64,000 bases of DNA from Actinoallomurus sp040655075 (GTDB lineage: Bacteria; Actinomycetota; Actinomycetes; Streptosporangiales; Streptosporangiaceae), in the NCBI RefSeq assembly GCF_040655075.1, contig NZ_JBFAJC010000042.1, positions 33,371-97,370 on the forward strand, given 5' to 3'. Shown piece after piece: positions 15,563 through 25,280 of the stretch (position 1 is the first letter of the stretch; each line of letters begins with the position of its first letter). The position numbers and the translations under genes were made by a program. The notes under the pieces were generated by a model. That model worked only from the letters and a program-made list of their open reading frames with translations, was not told the DNA's origin and made no database searches.

Positions 15563-17113
15563 ATGCGCACCTTCCACAACCCGATCCTGGCGGGTTTCCA
15601 CCCCGACCCCTCGACCTGCCGGGTCGGCGCCGACTACTACCTGGTGACGTCCTCATTCGAGTGGTTCCCCGGGCTGCCGATCCACCACAGCCGGGACCTG
15701 GTGCACTGGCGGCCGCTCGGCCACGTCCTGGACCGGCCCGAGCAGCTGCCGCTCGACGGCGTCCGGCCATCGGGAGGCCTGTTCGCGCCGACGATCCGGC
15801 ACGCCGACGGCACCTTCTACGTCGTGTGCACGCTGGTCGACGGTACCGGGCCGTCCGGGAACTTCGTGGTGACGGCCACGGACCCGGCCGGGCCGTGGTC
15901 CGAGCCGCACTGGCTGGGCGAACCCGAGAGCTTCGACCCGTCTCTGCTGTTCGACGATGACGGGCGGGCCTGGTTCCACGCGACCCGGCCGGTCGACGCG
16001 GCGGGGCACACCGAGATCTGGCTGCGGGAGTTCGACCCGGCCGCACTCACACTGACGGGGCCGGAGCATGTCCTGTGGAACGGCGCGCTGAACGGCGTGG
16101 TCTGGACCGAGGCGCCGCACCTGTACCGGGTCGGGGACTTCTACCACCTCCTGGTCGCCGAGGGCGGCACCGAGCTGAACCACGCCGTCACCGTGGCCCG
16201 GTCCCGCGACGTCACCGGCCCGTACGAGGGAAATCCGCGCAACCCGCTCCTGACCCATCGCCACCTGGGGGCCGCGCACCCCATCGTCGCGACCGGGCAC
16301 GCCGACCTGGTGGCGACCGGCGCGGGGGAGTGGTGGGCGGTGTTGCTCGGGGTTCGTCCCTCCGGCGGATTCCTGGGCAACCTCGGCCGGGAGACCTTCC
16401 TCGCCGCGGTGGCGTGGGAGGACGACTGGCCGGTCATCGCCCCCGGTGTCGGCCGGGTCGAGTCCGTCGGCGCCGCTCCGAACCTGCCGGAACACCGCTG
16501 GCCCGCCGAGGCCGCCTGCGACCACTTCGACGACCTCGAGCTCGGTCCACAGTGGAACCAGCTCCGTACGCCGCGCGAGCGGTTCTGGGACCTGACGGCG
16601 CGGCCCGGTCACCTGCGGCTGCGGTTGCGGCCGGAAACGGTCACGGAGCGCGCCTGCCCGAGTCTGATCGCCCGCCGGCAGAGCCACGCGCACTTCGTCG
16701 CGCACACCGCGGTCGACTTCGCTCCCTGGGGCTCGAACGAGTGCGCGGGCATGGTCCTCCTGCAGAACGACGACTTCCAGATCCGGTGCGTGGTCACGCT
16801 CCGCGATGGGCGTCGCGTGCTCCGGCTGATCCGCAGGGCCACGGGAGCCGACGAGGTTCTGGCCGAAGACGGCCTGCCCGACGGGCGCGTCCGGCTGGCG
16901 GTCGAGGCCCACGACCAGTCGTATGAGTTCCGGTACGCCACCCCGGCGTCGGCGTGGCGGCCGCTCGGCGGTCCGGTCGACGGCAGCGTACTCAGCACCG
17001 AGGTCGCCGGCGGCTTCGTCGGGGCCTACCTCGGGATGTACGCCAGTAGCACGGGACGTCCCAGCACCAACGTCGCCGACTTCGACTGGTTCGAGTACCG
17101 CGGCCTCGGCTGA
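15563..17113 (+). CDS. Glycoside hydrolase family 43 (beta-xylosidase / arabinofuranosidase), cytosolic
   Basis: The 516-residue protein lacks a signal peptide. It has a five-bladed GH43 catalytic domain with the general base Asp15 in FHPDPSTCR, the pKa-modulating Asp in SFDPSLLFDDDG and the acid Glu in WTEAPHLYRVG. A C-terminal beta-sandwich (residues about 320-516, FDDLELGPQWNQLRTPRERFWDLTARPGHLRLRL) is typical of the larger GH43 subfamilies. It would release arabinose or xylose from imported oligosaccharides. It is co-transcribed with the upstream LacI gene and faces a second LacI gene across a shared hairpin. Confidence 0.85.
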   Translation: MRTFHNPILAGFHPDPSTCRVGADYYLVTSSFEWFPGLPIHHSRDLVHWRPLGHVLDRPEQLPLDGVRPSGGLFAPTIRHADGTFYVVCTLVDGTGPSGNFVVTATDPAGPWSEPHWLGEPESFDPSLLFDDDGRAWFHATRPVDAAGHTEIWLREFDPAALTLTGPEHVLWNGALNGVVWTEAPHLYRVGDFYHLLVAEGGTELNHAVTVARSRDVTGPYEGNPRNPLLTHRHLGAAHPIVATGHADLVATGAGEWWAVLLGVRPSGGFLGNLGRETFLAAVAWEDDWPVIAPGVGRVESVGAAPNLPEHRWPAEAACDHFDDLELGPQWNQLRTPRERFWDLTARPGHLRLRLRPETVTERACPSLIARRQSHAHFVAHTAVDFAPWGSNECAGMVLLQNDDFQIRCVVTLRDGRRVLRLIRRATGADEVLAEDGLPDGRVRLAVEAHDQSYEFRYATPASAWRPLGGPVDGSVLSTEVAGGFVGAYLGMYASSTGRPSTNVADFDWFEYRGLG

Positions 17114-17129
17114 GGCGCGCCCGCCTCAG
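17110..17129. terminator. Shared hairpin between GH43 and LacI genes
   Basis: CTGAGGCG (17110-17117) and CGCCTCAG (17122-17129) form a perfect 8 bp stem with a CGCC loop. It overlaps the GH43 stop and the end of the convergent LacI gene. Confidence 0.6.
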
Positions 17130-18157
17130 TCGACGGGGGAGGGCTCCACCGGGACCGTGGTGGACTCGCGGACGACCAGCCGACACGGCCGGACGTGCGG
17201 TCCAGGGGAGGGCTCGCCGTTGATCGCCGCGAGCAGCAGGTCGGCGGCGCCGCGCCCGAGGCCCTCGAGGTTCATGTCGACGCTGGTCAGCGGAGGCTGG
17301 CTGCCGAGGACCATGACGTCCCAGTTGTCGAATCCGACCACCGCGACGTCCTCGGGCACTCTTCGGCCCGCCGCCCGCAGTGCGTCGGTGACGCCCCGGG
17401 CGACCTGGTCGCTGCCGCAGAAGACCGCGTCGAACTCGCCGGCCGTCGCGAGGAGCATGCCGACGGCCCGCCGCCCCCAGGCCTCGCTCCACTCGCCGAA
17501 CAGCGGCGGAGCGGCCAGTTCCAGACCCGATTCGGCCAGCTGCTCGATCGCCGCGGCGGACCGTACGACGGCGGAGTGGTGGTGCTCCGGCCCCGTGACG
17601 TGCGCGATCCGGCGACGGCCGACGGCGAGCAGGTGGTCGATGGCCTTCCGGGCGCCGCCGGCCTCGTCGGCCACGACCGAGCAGTCCTCCGGATCGGTCG
17701 AGCTGACGAACGCGTATACCACCGGGACCGGCAGGCCCGATCCGATCGGGGGCCGCGGCCGGGCGTGGCGGCCCGTCACGATGATCCCGTCGACCCGGCG
17801 GCTGAGCAGCGTGTTCAGGTAGTACTGCTCGCGGATCGGATCGTCGCGTCCGTCGCACAGGAACACCGACATGCGGCCCGCGCCGAGCGCGTCCTCCACC
17901 CCGATCATGAGCGGAATGCTGAACCGGCCGATGGTGTCCGTCGTGATCATCCCGACGGTGTAGGTGCGGCCGGAGCTCAGGGTGCGCGCCGCGGCGTTGG
18001 CCTGGAAGCCGAGCTGCTCGGCGGCCGCCTGCACCCGCTGCCGGGTCTCGGCCCGCAGGGAGCCGCGCCCGTTGAGCGCCTTGGAAGCGGTGCCGACCGA
18101 GACGCCCGCCAGCGCGGCCACATCGCTGATGGTCGCCGGCCGCGCCGACTTTCCCAT
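17126..18157 (-). CDS. LacI-family transcriptional regulator
   Basis: The 343-residue protein carries a complete LacI DNA-binding domain (ATISDVAALAGVSVGTASKALNGRGSLRAETRQRVQAAAEQLGFQANAAARTLSSGRTYTVGMI) and effector domain ending TTVPVEPSPVD. ATG 18157 has a GGAGG box five bases ahead, better than the ATG ten codons upstream. It is divergent from the sugar ABC transporter operon and probably controls it. Two distinct LacI proteins therefore flank the GH43 gene, each next to a different transcription unit. Confidence 0.85.
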   Translation of the reverse strand: MGKSARPATISDVAALAGVSVGTASKALNGRGSLRAETRQRVQAAAEQLGFQANAAARTLSSGRTYTVGMITTDTIGRFSIPLMIGVEDALGAGRMSVFLCDGRDDPIREQYYLNTLLSRRVDGIIVTGRHARPRPPIGSGLPVPVVYAFVSSTDPEDCSVVADEAGGARKAIDHLLAVGRRRIAHVTGPEHHHSAVVRSAAAIEQLAESGLELAAPPLFGEWSEAWGRRAVGMLLATAGEFDAVFCGSDQVARGVTDALRAAGRRVPEDVAVVGFDNWDVMVLGSQPPLTSVDMNLEGLGRGAADLLLAAINGEPSPGPHVRPCRLVVRESTTVPVEPSPVD

Positions 18158-18416
18158 GTTTCCTCCGTTTTCCTGCTGCACGGACATCCGAATGTACCGT
18201 ACTCCGTCCTGTGTGGCGTGGAGCTGCGTAACACGGGAGAAATACGGCCTTGACGGCGGTTCACCGGCGACCTAGCCTCCGAGGCAACCGGTTTCCGAAT
18301 TTTCTTCCGGTCGGGCCGGACGGCGCTCCCGCTCCGCACGGCCGACCGCACCTCGGGGGTTCGATCGGCGTGGGCCACGGCCGGCGCCGGGTTCCGTTGG
18401 ACACGTAGGAGGCACG
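18158..18416. promoter_or_regulatory. Divergent promoter region of LacI and sugar-importer operon
   Basis: This 259-base gap contains the palindrome AACCGGTT (18286-18293), followed by the AT-rich TTTCCGAATTTTCTTCC. It lies upstream of the binding-protein gene, where a LacI operator is expected. The exact operator is unproven. Confidence 0.35.
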
Positions 18417-19730
18417 ATGGCCCTCTCCCGCCCCCGGGCACGGCTCCGGCAGGCACCCGCCCTCACCGCGCTGGCCACCGCGGCGGCGCTCCTCACGGCG
18501 TGTCAGAGCGGGGGAGCCGCCTCCTCCGCCAGCGACACCAGCGCCAAGGACGACGGCACGACCATCACCATGTGGACCCGTTCCCCAACGGCGATCTTCA
18601 GCCAGACGCTGATCGACGCGTACAACCGCGGCCACCGCAACAAGGTGAAGCTGACGGTGATCCCGGCCGACTCCTACCAGCAGAAGGTCGGTACGGCCGC
18701 GGGCGCCCGGCAACTGCCGGACGTGCTCGCCTCCGACGTGGTCTACGCGCCGAACTACGCCTCGAAGGGCGTCTACCTCGACCTGACCGCCCGGGTGAAC
18801 AAGCTGCCGTTCAAGGCGTCCCTCGCCCCCGCCCACATGAAGACCGCCACCTACAACAACAAGATCTACGGCGTCCCGCACGACATCGACCTGTCCGCCG
18901 TCTTCTACAACAAGGCGCTGTTCACCAAGGCGGGCCTGAACCCGGACAAGCCACCGACGACGCTGGACGAGCTCTACGCCGACGCTAAGAAGATCAACGG
19001 CGTGGGCGGCGGCGCGCACGGCTACTTCTTCGGCGGCGCCTGCCCCGGCTGCATGCTCTTCACCACCTGGCCGATGATCTGGGCCTCCGGCGGGACCGTG
19101 CTCAACGAGAAGGGCACGGCGTCGACCATCGCCAACGACACGGCGGGGAAGGTCTACGCGCTCTACCGCCGGATGTACCAGGAGGGCCTCGTCCCGGCCT
19201 CGGCCAAGAACGAGAACGGCCCGACGTGGACCCAGCCGTTCGCCAGCGGCAAGATCGGTATCGAGCCGATGGGCGCGACCGTGCTGCAGACCCTGAAGGA
19301 AGGACCCGACCTCAAGGTGGGCGTCGCCCCGATCCCGGGCCTGACGGGCGGCACCTCGTCCTTCGTCGGCGGTGACGTGCTCGGCGTGAGCTCCAACAGT
19401 AAGCACGCCGCGCAGGCATGGGACTTCATCTCCTGGACCCTGTCGAAGGACGCCCAGGTCGACGTCGTCGCGAAGAACAAGAACATCACCGTACGCACCG
19501 ATCTGGCCGACAACACCTACGCGCAGCAGGACCCTCGGCTCGCGACGTTCAACAAGCTGGCCGCTCAGGGCCAGACGCCCATCTCGGTCGACTTCGGCAA
19601 GACCTACAACGACCCGAACGGCCCGTGGACGTCCACGGTGACCGACGCGGTCTTCGGCTCCGGCGATCCGGCCGCCATCCTGCAGCGTCACAACGGCGCC
19701 ATCACCGAGTCCCTGTCCGGCAACGGCTGA
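18417..19730 (+). CDS. Sugar ABC transporter substrate-binding lipoprotein
   Basis: The 437-residue protein has a lipoprotein signal peptide with lipobox LLTAC (Cys29). It then has a cluster-B extracellular solute-binding fold: ITMWTRSPTAIFSQTLIDAYNRG, YNNKIYGVPHDIDLSAVFYNKALFTKAGL, and GGDVLGVSSNSKHAAQAWDFISWT. It captures an oligosaccharide outside the membrane and delivers it to the two permeases encoded downstream. GH43 and GH127 genes in the same cluster point to arabino-oligosaccharides as ligand. First gene of the importer operon. Confidence 0.85.
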   Translation: MALSRPRARLRQAPALTALATAAALLTACQSGGAASSASDTSAKDDGTTITMWTRSPTAIFSQTLIDAYNRGHRNKVKLTVIPADSYQQKVGTAAGARQLPDVLASDVVYAPNYASKGVYLDLTARVNKLPFKASLAPAHMKTATYNNKIYGVPHDIDLSAVFYNKALFTKAGLNPDKPPTTLDELYADAKKINGVGGGAHGYFFGGACPGCMLFTTWPMIWASGGTVLNEKGTASTIANDTAGKVYALYRRMYQEGLVPASAKNENGPTWTQPFASGKIGIEPMGATVLQTLKEGPDLKVGVAPIPGLTGGTSSFVGGDVLGVSSNSKHAAQAWDFISWTLSKDAQVDVVAKNKNITVRTDLADNTYAQQDPRLATFNKLAAQGQTPISVDFGKTYNDPNGPWTSTVTDAVFGSGDPAAILQRHNGAITESLSGNG

Positions 19731-19793
19731 GCGACCCCGAACTCCGCCCCGGGCATCGCGCCCGTCGTCTCCGTGATCAACGAGGAGCACCCG

Positions 19794-20726
19794 ATGGTCT
19801 CCCTCTCACCCACCCGCGCGCCCTCCCGCGACGCGCCGTCGCCCCCGCCGCGCGCCCGTCGCGAGGTCTCCCCGCTGCGGCGCGGCCACCGGCGCCTGGC
19901 GATGGTCTACGCGACCCCGCTCGCCGTCATCGTCGCCGTCCTGTTCGTCGTCCCGCTCGGCCTGATGGTCTGGATGTCCTTCAACCACTGGCCGCTGCTG
20001 GGCGCGTCCGCGCCGAACGGGGTCGCGAACTACCGGGCCCTCAGCGACCCGCTCTTCCTGCACGCCCTCTGGTTCACCGTGAAGTACACGGTCGTGACGA
20101 CGGTCGTCCTCGGCCTCGTCGCCTTCGGCCTGGCGCTGCTCATCCAGGAGGGCCCGCGGGGCGTGGGACTGTTCCGTACGGTGTTCTTCCTGCCGAGCGC
20201 CGTCGGCCTCGCCTCGGCGAGCCTGCTCTTCTACGGCATGTTCAACACCGACTCGTCGCCGTTGAACGCGGCCATGCGGCTGCTGGCGGGCGGCGACGTC
20301 GACTGGCTGGGCAGCAGCGGCAACGCGCTGTTCTCGACGATCGGCATGATCACCTGGCGGTTCGCCGGCTTCTACATGCTGATCCTCATGACCGGCCTGC
20401 ACGGGATCGACCCGGTGCTGTACGAGGCCGCCCGTACGGACGGGGCCGGCTGGTGGCAGATCATGCGGCGGGTGACGATACCGCTGCTGCGGCCGACGAT
20501 CGCGCTGATGATGGTGCTCTCCGTCACCGGGTCCCTGCTGGCCTTCGACCAGTTCTTCATCCTGACCGGCGGGCGGCACGGCACGGCGACCATCGTCATC
20601 GACGTGTACCGGGAGGCGTTCTTGTCCCAGGACCTCGGACGGGCGGCCGCCGTCTCGGTCGCCATCCTCGTCGGCCTGATCCTCATCAACGGCGCGCAGC
20701 TCCGTCTCCTGCGACGCCACTCCTAG
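19794..20726 (+). CDS. Sugar ABC transporter permease (MalF-like)
   Basis: The 310-residue protein has a basic Pro-rich cytosolic N-terminus and six predicted membrane helices, starting with VYATPLAVIVAVLFVVPLGLMVWMSF. The EAA loop reads YEAARTDGAGWWQIMRRVTIPLLRPTI, the coupling site for the ATPase. ATG 19794 follows GAGGAG; an in-frame ATG seven codons upstream has no such box. It pairs with the next permease. Confidence 0.9.
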   Translation: MVSLSPTRAPSRDAPSPPPRARREVSPLRRGHRRLAMVYATPLAVIVAVLFVVPLGLMVWMSFNHWPLLGASAPNGVANYRALSDPLFLHALWFTVKYTVVTTVVLGLVAFGLALLIQEGPRGVGLFRTVFFLPSAVGLASASLLFYGMFNTDSSPLNAAMRLLAGGDVDWLGSSGNALFSTIGMITWRFAGFYMLILMTGLHGIDPVLYEAARTDGAGWWQIMRRVTIPLLRPTIALMMVLSVTGSLLAFDQFFILTGGRHGTATIVIDVYREAFLSQDLGRAAAVSVAILVGLILINGAQLRLLRRHS

Positions 20727-20736
20727 GAGCCGATCA

Positions 20737-21567
20737 ATGTCACGACCGCGTCACCGCGCCGCCCGGTCCGCGGGCTTCTACTCCACGTCCACCGTGCTCG
20801 CGGTGCTGTTCCTGTTCCCGATGGTCTGGACGCTGTTCTCCTCCGTGCACGGCCGCCAGGCGAGCGGCCGCGGCAACGGGTGGGGGATCGACGACTACAA
20901 GCGCCTGTTCCACTACGGCAGCGGGCTGCCGGCGTACCTGCTCAACACCACGGTGGTCGCGCTCATCACGGTGTGCGTCACCGTCGTGGCCACCACGCTG
21001 GGCGGCTACGCCGTGGCGCGGTTCGACTTCCCCGGCAAGAACGTCCTCTTCCTGGTCACCCTCGCGATCCTCATGGTCCCGTACGCGACCATCCTCGTGC
21101 CGCTGTACGTGTTCCTCGGCTGGATCGGCCTGCAGAACTCCCTGATCGGCCTGGGACTTGTCCTGGCTATGTTCCAGCTGCCGTTCGGGCTGTTCATGAT
21201 GCGCAACTCGTTCGAGGCGCTGCCGGTGGAGCTGGAGGAGGCCGCGCTGATCGACGGTTGCACGCCGACGGGCGTGCTCCGCCGGGTGCTGCTGCGCGGG
21301 GTGGCGCCGGGCATGGTGACCGTCGCGCTGTTCGCGTTCCTCGCCGCCTGGAACGAGTTCGTCGCGCCACTGATCTTCCTGACGGACGGCGCCAAGTTCA
21401 CCCTTCCCGTGGCGCTGTTCAACCTGGAGGCCGGCAACTTCGGGTCGGTCGACTTCGGGGCGCTGCAGTCGGGCGTGGTGACCGCGGCGGTCCCGTGCGT
21501 CGCGGTGTTCCTTCTCCTGCAGCGCTACTACGTGCGCGGGTTCACTTCCGGTGCCCTCAAGGGCTGA
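20737..21567 (+). CDS. Sugar ABC transporter permease (MalG-like)
   Basis: The 276-residue protein has six predicted membrane helices and the EAA motif EEAALIDGCTPTGVLRRVLLRGVAPGMVTV. AGGAG precedes its ATG and only ten bases separate it from the first permease. No ATP-binding subunit is encoded in the cluster, so a shared multisugar ATPase of the MsiK type elsewhere is expected, as for other actinobacterial sugar importers. Its stop overlaps the start of the GH127 gene. Confidence 0.9.
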   Translation: MSRPRHRAARSAGFYSTSTVLAVLFLFPMVWTLFSSVHGRQASGRGNGWGIDDYKRLFHYGSGLPAYLLNTTVVALITVCVTVVATTLGGYAVARFDFPGKNVLFLVTLAILMVPYATILVPLYVFLGWIGLQNSLIGLGLVLAMFQLPFGLFMMRNSFEALPVELEEAALIDGCTPTGVLRRVLLRGVAPGMVTVALFAFLAAWNEFVAPLIFLTDGAKFTLPVALFNLEAGNFGSVDFGALQSGVVTAAVPCVAVFLLLQRYYVRGFTSGALKG

Positions 21568-23492
21568 TGATGAGAGAGAGCATGACCGATTCACACCTCG
21601 GCCCGGTCTCCCCGACGACGGAAGCCCTCGGCGCGCTACGGCCGCTTTCCCTGGACGCCGTACGGCTCGACGCCGACGGCCTGCTCGGCGCGTGGCAGCG
21701 GCGCAACGCCGAAGCGACGATCCCCCACTGCGTCGACGAGCTGTCGGCGACCGGCACGCTGGAGAACCTGCGGCGCGTCACGGGGCAGAGTGATCGGGAG
21801 TTCGCGGGCATGTGGTTCCGCGACTCCGACATCTACAAGACCCTCGAGGCGGCCGCCTGGCAGCTGGTCCACGGGGACGACCCCGGGTTGCGGGACCTCC
21901 TCGATTCAACGGCGTCGCTGCTGGCCAAGGCCCAGCAGGACGACGGCTACCTCAACTCCTACTTCACCACGGTGCATCCGGAGAAGCGGTGGCAGGAGCT
22001 GGACTGGAGCCACGAGCTGTACTGCGCCGGCCACCTGATCCAGGCCGCGGTCGCCGCCGCGCGCGCCGACGCGTCCGCCGAGCTGATGACGGTCGCGCGG
22101 CGGTTCGCCGACCTGATCGTGGAGCGGTTCGGCCCGGGCGGGACCGACGGGGTGGACGGGCACCCCGAGATCGAGACCGCGCTGGTCGAGCTGTACCGCG
22201 CGACCGGGCACCGGCCGTACCTCGACACGGCGCGCAGGTTCCTGGACCTTCGCGGGCAGGGTCTGCTGGGGGAGGGGAGGTTCGGCGCGGCGTACTTCCA
22301 GGACCACGTTCCGGTCCGCGAGGCCGAGGAGGTGGCCGGCCACGCCGTCCGGCAGCTGTACCTGCTGGCGGGCATGGTCGACGTCGCCGTCGAGACGCAC
22401 GACACCGAGCTGCTCGACGCGGCGAAACGGATGTGGGACAGCGCGCTCCACACCAAGACCTACCTCACGGGCGCGCACGGATCCCGGCATCGCGACGAGG
22501 CGTACGGCGACCCGTACGAGCTGCCGCCCGACCGCGCGTACGCCGAGACGTGCGCGTCGATCGCGAGCTTCCACTGGGCCTGGCGCATGCTGCTGGCCAC
22601 CGGCGAGCACCGCTACGCCGACGAGATGGAGCGGGTCCTGCACAACGCCATCGGGGCGGCCATCGCGGCGGACGGCCGGAGCTTCTTCTACTCCAACCCG
22701 CTCCACCTGCGGACCGGCCACGACGGGTCGGACGAGGACGCGCCCTCGGAGCGGCTGAGCTGGTACACCTGCCCCTGCTGCCCGCCCAACCTCGCCCGGC
22801 TGATGGCCTCCCTTCACGGCTACCTCGCGACCGCCGACGACGACGGCCTGCGGGTCCACCTGTACGGCGAGGGCATCCTGCGGTCGCCGGTCCCCGGCGG
22901 CGAGGCCGAGGTGACGACGCGGACCGCCTACCCGTGGGACGGGCGGATCGAGCTGACCGTGACGGCGACGACCGACCGGCCGTGGACGCTCGCGCTGCGG
23001 ATCCCGAGATGGTGTGGCCGCTTCACCGTCGAGGTGGACGGCACGACGGTCGCGGGCGACGCCGAGGACGGCTACCTCCGCCTGACGCGGAGCTGGAACA
23101 CCCCCACGGTGATCGTCCTGGACCTGCACATGCCCGCCCGTCTGGTCTCCGCCCACCCGAGGGTCGACGCGGTGCGCGGCTGCGTCGCCCTGACGCGCGG
23201 ACCGCTGGTCTACTGCCTCGAGCAGGCCGATCTCCCCGACGGGACCGTGCTGGAGGACGTACGGCTGGACGCGTCCGCTCCGGTGCGCCCGGTCGAGCGC
23301 GCGGACCTGCCGGAGGTCCCCGTGGCCCTGGCCGCCGACGGGACCGTGGACCGGTCGCCCTCACCCGAGCCGTACCGCGACCACGCGGCCGCCGACGACG
23401 CTGCCGAGCGGCTGTCGTTGACCGCCGTGCCCTACTTCCTGTGGGCGAACCGGACACCAGGCTCCATGCGGGTCTGGATCCCGCTGGGCTGA
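21567..23492 (+). CDS. Glycoside hydrolase family 127 beta-L-arabinofuranosidase
   Basis: The 641-residue protein has no signal peptide. The zinc/cysteine active site characteristic of GH127 is visible as YAETCASIASFHWAWRML (Glu and Cys ligands) and YTCPCCPPNLARLMASLHGY (the CC pair, one Cys acting as nucleophile in the Bifidobacterium HypBA1 enzyme). N-terminal helices include FRDSDIYKTLEAAAW and QDDGYLNSYFTT, and a C-terminal beta domain follows. It should release L-arabinofuranose from beta-linked arabino-oligosaccharides in the cytosol. The ATG at 21567 overlaps the permease stop (TGATG); an ATG at 21582 is an alternative. Confidence 0.85.
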   Translation: MMRESMTDSHLGPVSPTTEALGALRPLSLDAVRLDADGLLGAWQRRNAEATIPHCVDELSATGTLENLRRVTGQSDREFAGMWFRDSDIYKTLEAAAWQLVHGDDPGLRDLLDSTASLLAKAQQDDGYLNSYFTTVHPEKRWQELDWSHELYCAGHLIQAAVAAARADASAELMTVARRFADLIVERFGPGGTDGVDGHPEIETALVELYRATGHRPYLDTARRFLDLRGQGLLGEGRFGAAYFQDHVPVREAEEVAGHAVRQLYLLAGMVDVAVETHDTELLDAAKRMWDSALHTKTYLTGAHGSRHRDEAYGDPYELPPDRAYAETCASIASFHWAWRMLLATGEHRYADEMERVLHNAIGAAIAADGRSFFYSNPLHLRTGHDGSDEDAPSERLSWYTCPCCPPNLARLMASLHGYLATADDDGLRVHLYGEGILRSPVPGGEAEVTTRTAYPWDGRIELTVTATTDRPWTLALRIPRWCGRFTVEVDGTTVAGDAEDGYLRLTRSWNTPTVIVLDLHMPARLVSAHPRVDAVRGCVALTRGPLVYCLEQADLPDGTVLEDVRLDASAPVRPVERADLPEVPVALAADGTVDRSPSPEPYRDHAAADDAAERLSLTAVPYFLWANRTPGSMRVWIPLG

Positions 23493-23568
23493 CCAGGCCT
23501 TGACCGCCTGGGGACTCGTTGAGACACTCCGCTCCGGAAAACCTTTTCCTACCCCTGGGAGAACGCCG

Positions 23569-25272
23569 ATGGGTGAGCAGAGTCGCAGACGGGTCCTCCA
23601 GGCGGGCCTCGGCGCGGTGGCCGGATCGGCGGCCCTCGGCCGGCTCGGAGGCACGGCCGGCGCCGCCGAGCGCGCGGCAGCCGAAGCCCCGGCCGCGTCC
23701 ACGGCCGGCCGGCCGACCGGCCTGCCCTGGGTCGCGGACCTCGGGGACGGCCGGTACCAGAATCCGGTGCTGGGCGCCGACTGGTCCGATCCCGACGCGG
23801 TCCGCGTCGGGCCGTACTTCTACCTCACCGCCTCGACGTTCAACCGCATCCCGGGACTGCCGATCCTCCGGTCGCGCGACCTGGTGAACTGGACGATCAT
23901 CGGCCACGCGCTGACCGAGCTCGAGCCCCGCGACGTGTTCAGCGTGCCGCAGCACGGGAACGGCGTGTGGGCGCCGGCCATCCGCCACCACGCCGGCAGG
24001 TTCTGGATCTTCTACCCGGACCCGGACTACGGCATCTTCGTCACCACCGCCGTCGACCCGTCCGGCCCGTGGACCAAGCCGCACGTGCTGAAGCCCGGCA
24101 AGGGCTTCATCGACCCGTGCCCGCTGTGGGACGACGACGGCCGGGCGTACCTCATCCACGCGTACGCCAAGAGCCGGGCCGGGATCAACAACCGGCTGAA
24201 CCTGCACGAGATCAGCCCGGACGGCAGGGAGCTCCTCGACGACGGCCGGATCGTCGTGAACGGCGACGAGATCCCCGGCTACACCACCCTCGAGGGACCG
24301 AAACTCTACAAGCGCGACGGATGGTATTGGATCTTCGCGCCGGTCGGCGGCGTGACCGGCGGCTGGCAGTCGGCGTTCCGGTCGCGCAGCATCCTCGGCC
24401 CGTATGAGAACCGCATCGTCCTGGCCCAGGGCGACACTCCGATCAACGGCCCGCACCAGGGCGCGTGGGTCGCCACCGAGCGGGGCGAAGACTGGTTCCT
24501 GCACTTCCAGGACCGCGGCGTCTACGGCCGCGTCGTGCACCTGCAGCCGATGCGGTGGCGGGACGACGGCTGGCCCGTGATGGGCGAGGACGACGGCCGC
24601 GGACGCGGACGCGGTAAGCCGGTCCTCGTGTACCGCAAGCCCGCGGTGGGGCGGCCGTCGAAGATCACCGCCCCCGCGAGCGGGGACGAGTTCACCGGCC
24701 ACCGGCCGGGCGAGCAGTGGACGTGGCAGGCGAACTCCGACCCGTCGTGGGCGTCGCTGCGCGGCGGACGGCTCCGGCTGGCGTGTCCGCCCAGCGCCGA
24801 CACCGCCGACCTGCGCCTCCTGCCGAACGTCCTGGGCCAGCGCTTCCCCGCCGAGTCGTTCGTCGCGACGACCTCGCTCACGCTGCACGGCCGTAGCACG
24901 GGAGCGCGGTCCGGGCTCGTCGTGCTCGGATACGGCTACGCCTGGATCGGGCTGCAGCGGCTCGACTCCGGGCTCGCGCTGGTGCACCGCACGGCCGCTC
25001 AGGACAAGGCCGAGATCGACGCCGCCACGCCGATCCCGATGCCGTCCGGCCGGTCCTCGGTACGGCTGCGGGTCCAGGTCGGGCCCAGCGGCGTGTGCCG
25101 GTTCGCCGCCGACGTGGACGGACGCGGGTTCCAGCCGGTGGGCGGGCCGTTCACCGCGTCACAGGGCAAGTGGATCGGCGCCACGCTGGGCCTGTTCGGC
25201 ACCGCCCCGGTCGGCGCGCACGGCGACGCGGCCGAGGTCGACTGGTTCCGGGTCGGGCCCGCCGAAGGATAG
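23569..25272 (+). CDS. Secreted GH43-family glycoside hydrolase (Tat exported)
   Basis: The 567-residue protein begins MGEQSRRRVLQAGLGAVAGSAALGRL, a twin-arginine-type signal peptide ending near AGAAERA. The GH43 propeller has Asp in GADWSDPDAVR, Asp in FIDPCPLWDDDGRAYL and Glu in TLEGPKLYKRDGWYW. A C-terminal beta-sandwich follows (DEFTGHRPGEQWTWQANSDPSW to DWFRVGP). It probably cuts arabinose-containing polysaccharide outside the cell, feeding the importer. It follows the GH127 gene by 76 bases on the same strand and may share its transcript. Confidence 0.85.
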   Translation: MGEQSRRRVLQAGLGAVAGSAALGRLGGTAGAAERAAAEAPAASTAGRPTGLPWVADLGDGRYQNPVLGADWSDPDAVRVGPYFYLTASTFNRIPGLPILRSRDLVNWTIIGHALTELEPRDVFSVPQHGNGVWAPAIRHHAGRFWIFYPDPDYGIFVTTAVDPSGPWTKPHVLKPGKGFIDPCPLWDDDGRAYLIHAYAKSRAGINNRLNLHEISPDGRELLDDGRIVVNGDEIPGYTTLEGPKLYKRDGWYWIFAPVGGVTGGWQSAFRSRSILGPYENRIVLAQGDTPINGPHQGAWVATERGEDWFLHFQDRGVYGRVVHLQPMRWRDDGWPVMGEDDGRGRGRGKPVLVYRKPAVGRPSKITAPASGDEFTGHRPGEQWTWQANSDPSWASLRGGRLRLACPPSADTADLRLLPNVLGQRFPAESFVATTSLTLHGRSTGARSGLVVLGYGYAWIGLQRLDSGLALVHRTAAQDKAEIDAATPIPMPSGRSSVRLRVQVGPSGVCRFAADVDGRGFQPVGGPFTASQGKWIGATLGLFGTAPVGAHGDAAEVDWFRVGPAEG

Positions 25273-25280
25273 ACGTGCCG

